DNA of 35,505 nucleotides. Source: Neptuniibacter sp. Lineage in GTDB: Bacteria; Pseudomonadota; Gammaproteobacteria; Pseudomonadales; Balneatricaceae. Shown piece by piece: positions 33,571 through 35,505 of this stretch. The stretch is from NCBI RefSeq assembly GCF_024231755.1, contig NZ_JAAEQH010000259.1, positions 1-35,505 on the forward strand. The letters are read 5' to 3'. The translations under genes and the position numbers were made by a program. The stretch's first letter is position 1; every line of letters begins with the position of its first letter. The notes below the pieces were generated by a model. The model did no database searches. It had not been told where the DNA came from and saw only the letters and a list, made by a program, of their open reading frames with translations.

Positions 33571-33825
33571 ATGAATCTAAAAAAGAAAATTACATTGCAT
33601 CTAGATGCCGTGATTGTGATCGTTTTGCTATTTTTTTTGAGCTTTGCTGGAAGTGCTTATCTACTAATGGATCTTGCTAAGTTGAATAAGCAAATGGAGA
33701 AAATGCAGATTCAGATGCTGGTGGATGATATGAACCTTTCTTCGCAGAAAGTTTATATAAAAAAGATACAGAATGAGTGCGGGATAGAGCTTCCGGAGAA
33801 TGAGGAAAGCACAGCTGATAACTGA
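33571..33825 (+). CDS. Small single-pass membrane protein of unknown function
   Basis: An 84-residue protein with a positively charged start (MNLKKKITLHLD), one strong transmembrane helix (about 13-34, AVIVIVLLFFLSFAGSAYLL), then an amphipathic Met/Lys/Gln-rich helix (LAKLNKQMEKMQIQML) that could form a coiled coil, and an acidic end. The topology is probably N-in with a periplasmic tail. No family is recognised. It lies alone, divergent from the MFS gene, and converges on the gene at 33965. A hairpin follows the stop. No clear Shine-Dalgarno precedes the ATG, which lowers the confidence. Confidence 0.55.
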   Translation: MNLKKKITLHLDAVIVIVLLFFLSFAGSAYLLMDLAKLNKQMEKMQIQMLVDDMNLSSQKVYIKKIQNECGIELPENEESTADN

Positions 33826-33876
33826 GTGTTGTATTTCTCTAATCCGGTAGTGGCTTTGCCGGAAACATTCAGACTA

Positions 33877-33915
33877 ATAGGGCTTAAACTAACAAGATTT
33901 AAGTTTAAACCCTAT
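33877..33915. terminator. Bidirectional terminator-like hairpin
   Basis: A 14-bp stem with one mismatch (33877-33890 with 33902-33915) and an 11-nt loop lies between the convergent genes ending at 33825 and 33965. A second, smaller stem (33843-33849 with 33857-33863) precedes it. T-runs are poor, but both the place and the symmetry suit termination in both directions. Confidence 0.55.
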
Positions 33916-33964
33916 AGTCATTGAAGATCAGGGCATTGATTGCTTGATTTGATTGAGACCCCAG

Positions 33965-34525
33965 TTATTCAGTAACCAGTTCCAAGCATGCTGCTTCTAC
34001 ATCGTAATCGTAATATGCCATACCTAGTTTGTTCAGGTAATCCATACGGTCAGCTTTCATCAGGTCAATGGCTGGAGCTTCTACGCCGTTCTCCTGGTAG
34101 ATAGAAGCCAGGTAAACCATGTAGTTTTCACCTTCCTGAACCATCAGCAAGCTTGCAGCACCCACATCGGTTTTAACCTTTTCGTTCAAATCTTCTGGAA
34201 GAGTAACTGCAAATACAACGGGTTCTTCTTCACCTTCAATACGGACACTACGATCACGTACCGTTTGCTGTGCCCAGTAGTAAGCCAGTTCTTTACTCTG
34301 GGTCAGGAAAACAGGCTCAATGGTTTCTGTATAACTATTACCGATGGTAGCCATCGTTTGTTTCGCCGCTTGTTTCAGCGCCTTATCACCTGAGCGCTTC
34401 AGGCCCTGCTCGTTGATTGAGTCGACCAGCGCTGATGATGTGCCGTGATACCAGACGTTGCTGGTAGCAAAGCCTTGTTCGGATAACAGATCTTTAGCGT
34501 CTTTAAGAAAAGCAGGTGTAGTCAT
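33965..34525 (-). CDS. Unknown protein with a possible ADP-ribosyltransferase (Tpt1/PARP-like) fold
   Basis: A 186-residue soluble acidic protein that I do not recognise as a named family. Residues 24-42 read VWYHGTSSALVDSINEQGL, the pattern of the first strand and helix of Tpt1/PARP/DarT-like ADP-ribosyltransferases, in which His27 would hold NAD. Residues 72-85, VFLTQSKELAYYWA, fit the second motif, with Tyr82 or Tyr83 as the stacking aromatic, and VVFAVTLP (103-110) fits a following strand. The third catalytic residue is not obvious, so activity is uncertain. No toxin-antitoxin partner is adjacent; the gene follows the aceA terminator and a REP-like cluster. The start is the ATG at 34525. 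The fold claim is inference from motifs alone. Confidence 0.6.
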   Translation of the reverse strand: MTTPAFLKDAKDLLSEQGFATSNVWYHGTSSALVDSINEQGLKRSGDKALKQAAKQTMATIGNSYTETIEPVFLTQSKELAYYWAQQTVRDRSVRIEGEEEPVVFAVTLPEDLNEKVKTDVGAASLLMVQEGENYMVYLASIYQENGVEAPAIDLMKADRMDYLNKLGMAYYDYDVEAACLELVTE

Positions 34526-34620
34526 AGTCTAAATCACTTAATCAGTTTGCAGTGGAAAGCAGGGGTAATTCTAACGTAAAAACGCGTTACATTCTTTTAC
34601 TTCGTGTTTTGATTCTGAGC

Positions 34621-34695
34621 CCCGTAGGAGCGGTTGCCCCTTGTGGGTACCCGCAAAGTAGAAGTTTATCGGCGTGAGGACACGCCTCCTACAAG
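34621..34695. repeat. REP/BIME-like palindrome cluster
   Basis: GTAGGAG (34624-34630) and its inverse CTCCTAC (34686-34692) bound two palindromes: one around 34631-34655 (GCGG/CCGC arms with a GGGTACCC core) and a perfect one, GGCGTG-AGGA-CACGCC, at 34671-34686. The form, GTAGGAGCGG followed by a GC palindrome in opposed orientation, is that of REP elements paired as a BIME in pseudomonads and relatives. It lies between aceA and the gene at 33965. Confidence 0.65.
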
Positions 34696-34705
34696 GTTTC
34701 AGGTA

Positions 34706-34740
34706 TAAAAAAGGCGACACCTTATAAAGGGGCCGCCTTT
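34706..34740 (-). terminator. Rho-independent terminator of aceA
   Basis: On the minus strand, AAAGGCGGCCCC pairs with GGTGTCGCCTTT (12 positions, one mismatch and one G-U) across a 7-nt loop, and the stem runs straight into a T-run at 34712-34707. It lies 50 bp past the aceA stop. Confidence 0.85.
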
Positions 34741-34790
34741 CTTTGCTAAGGAAGTGCCCTGGTTAGCCAGAGCACATGCCTTGGCTTATC

Positions 34791-35505
34791 TTAGCTGAAC
34801 TGGTTAGAAGTGTTCTTCGCACCAGCTGCTTTCAGAGCGTTCTCACCAGCAAAGTATTCTTTGTGGTCGTCGCCGATGTCAGAACCAGACATGTTCTGGT
34901 GTTTAACACATGCGATACCCTGACGGATCTCTTTACGCTGTACGCCTTCAACGTAACCCAGCATAGCTTTGTCACCGAAGTACTCTTTAGCCAGGTTATC
35001 AACAGACAGTGCAGTTGTGTGGTAAGTAGGCAGAGTGATCAGGTGGTGGAATACGTTCGCTTCGCGAGCAGTATCAGCCTGGAACGTACGTACACGTGCG
35101 TCAGCAGCGTCAGACAGTTCAGAACCGTCGTATTCAGCAGACATCAGGTTGTCACGGTCGTAAGCAGAAACGTCTTTACCTTCAGCAGCCCATGCATCGT
35201 AAGTCTGCTGACGGAAGTTCAGCGTCCAGTTGAAAGATGGAGAGTTGTTGTAAACCAGTTTCGCATCTGGGTGTACTTTACGTACGTCGTCCATCATGCC
35301 TTTGATTTCGTGAACTGTTGGTACTGCAGTTTCGATCCACAGCAGGTCAGCACCAGCATTGATAGCTTCGATACAATCGAATACGCAACGCTCGTGGCCA
35401 GTGCCAGCACGGAACTGGTACAGACCAGATGGCAGACGCTTAGGACGAACCAGTTTGCCGTCACGGCTGATCAGTACATCGCCTTCAGCAGTGTCTTCTG
35501 GAGCA
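34791..35505 (-). CDS. aceA: Isocitrate lyase, C-terminal part
   Basis: The last 237 codons of isocitrate lyase are present; the gene runs past the right edge. The enzyme cleaves isocitrate to succinate and glyoxylate in the glyoxylate shunt, needed for growth on acetate, fatty acids and other C2-yielding compounds. Visible conserved parts include YQFRAGTGHERCVFDCIEA, GADLLWIETAVPTV, LVYNNSPSFNWTLNF and the C-terminal QGIACVKHQNMSGSDIGDDH. The style matches the long (about 530-residue) gammaproteobacterial type rather than the E. coli type. The catalytic KKCGH motif would be upstream, outside the window. A strong terminator follows, so it is transcribed as a single gene or as the last one. 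Confidence 0.92.
   Translation of the reverse strand, partial: APEDTAEGDVLISRDGKLVRPKRLPSGLYQFRAGTGHERCVFDCIEAINAGADLLWIETAVPTVHEIKGMMDDVRKVHPDAKLVYNNSPSFNWTLNFRQQTYDAWAAEGKDVSAYDRDNLMSAEYDGSELSDAADARVRTFQADTAREANVFHHLITLPTYHTTALSVDNLAKEYFGDKAMLGYVEGVQRKEIRQGIACVKHQNMSGSDIGDDHKEYFAGENALKAAGAKNTSNQFS

Overview
The window looks like chromosomal DNA from a marine gammaproteobacterium, most likely of the Oceanospirillaceae (Neptuniibacter, Neptunomonas, Amphritea or Marinobacterium type). This is a judgement from gene content and protein style: a large-type isocitrate lyase, many c-di-GMP enzymes, BLUF photoreceptors, a LivFGHM-type carboxylate importer with its own acyl-CoA ligase, and moderate GC. 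No rRNA, tRNA, CRISPR array or phage genes were seen. Two genes are cut by the edges: etfB on the left and aceA on the right.

Region 1 (1-11309) is a divergent catabolic and sensory block. Leftward runs livG-like, livF-like, a periplasmic binding protein, livH-like, livM-like, an AMP-forming acyl-CoA synthetase and then etfB. Rightward, from the same 234-bp intergenic region, runs a hybrid histidine kinase with two Cache-type sensor modules, an OmpR-type response regulator overlapping it by 8 bp, and a SAM methyltransferase. The intergenic region holds three copies of AAAT(C/G)TAAC on one helical face, a plausible operator. The simplest reading is sensing, import, CoA activation and oxidation of an unidentified organic acid.

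Region 2 (11357-15665) holds two tandem short BLUF blue-light proteins, a 269-bp MITE-like element made of two long imperfect hairpins between inverted ends, a small unknown gene just downstream of it, a RhlE-type RNA helicase with a long basic tail, and a DUF2750 protein.

Region 3 (15974-21606) is signalling: a chemoreceptor with a long periplasmic domain and a candidate sigma-54 promoter, a Cache-PAS-GGDEF-EAL protein whose GGDEF half looks disabled, and a convergent AraC regulator that overlaps it by 36 bp.

Region 4 (21791-26122) is a molybdenum hydroxylase operon: a [2Fe-2S] subunit, a Tat-exported molybdopterin subunit, an XdhC-like maturation factor and a MocA-like cytidylyltransferase. 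The divergent AraC gene is the obvious candidate regulator.

Region 5 (26129-35505) is mixed: an FKBP isomerase, a PAS-PAS-GGDEF cyclase, a thioesterase, an NMT1-GGDEF-EAL chimera, an unknown cytoplasmic protein, an MFS transporter, a small membrane protein, a possible ADP-ribosyltransferase-fold protein, a REP/BIME-like palindrome cluster, and the isocitrate lyase 3' part with a clear terminator.
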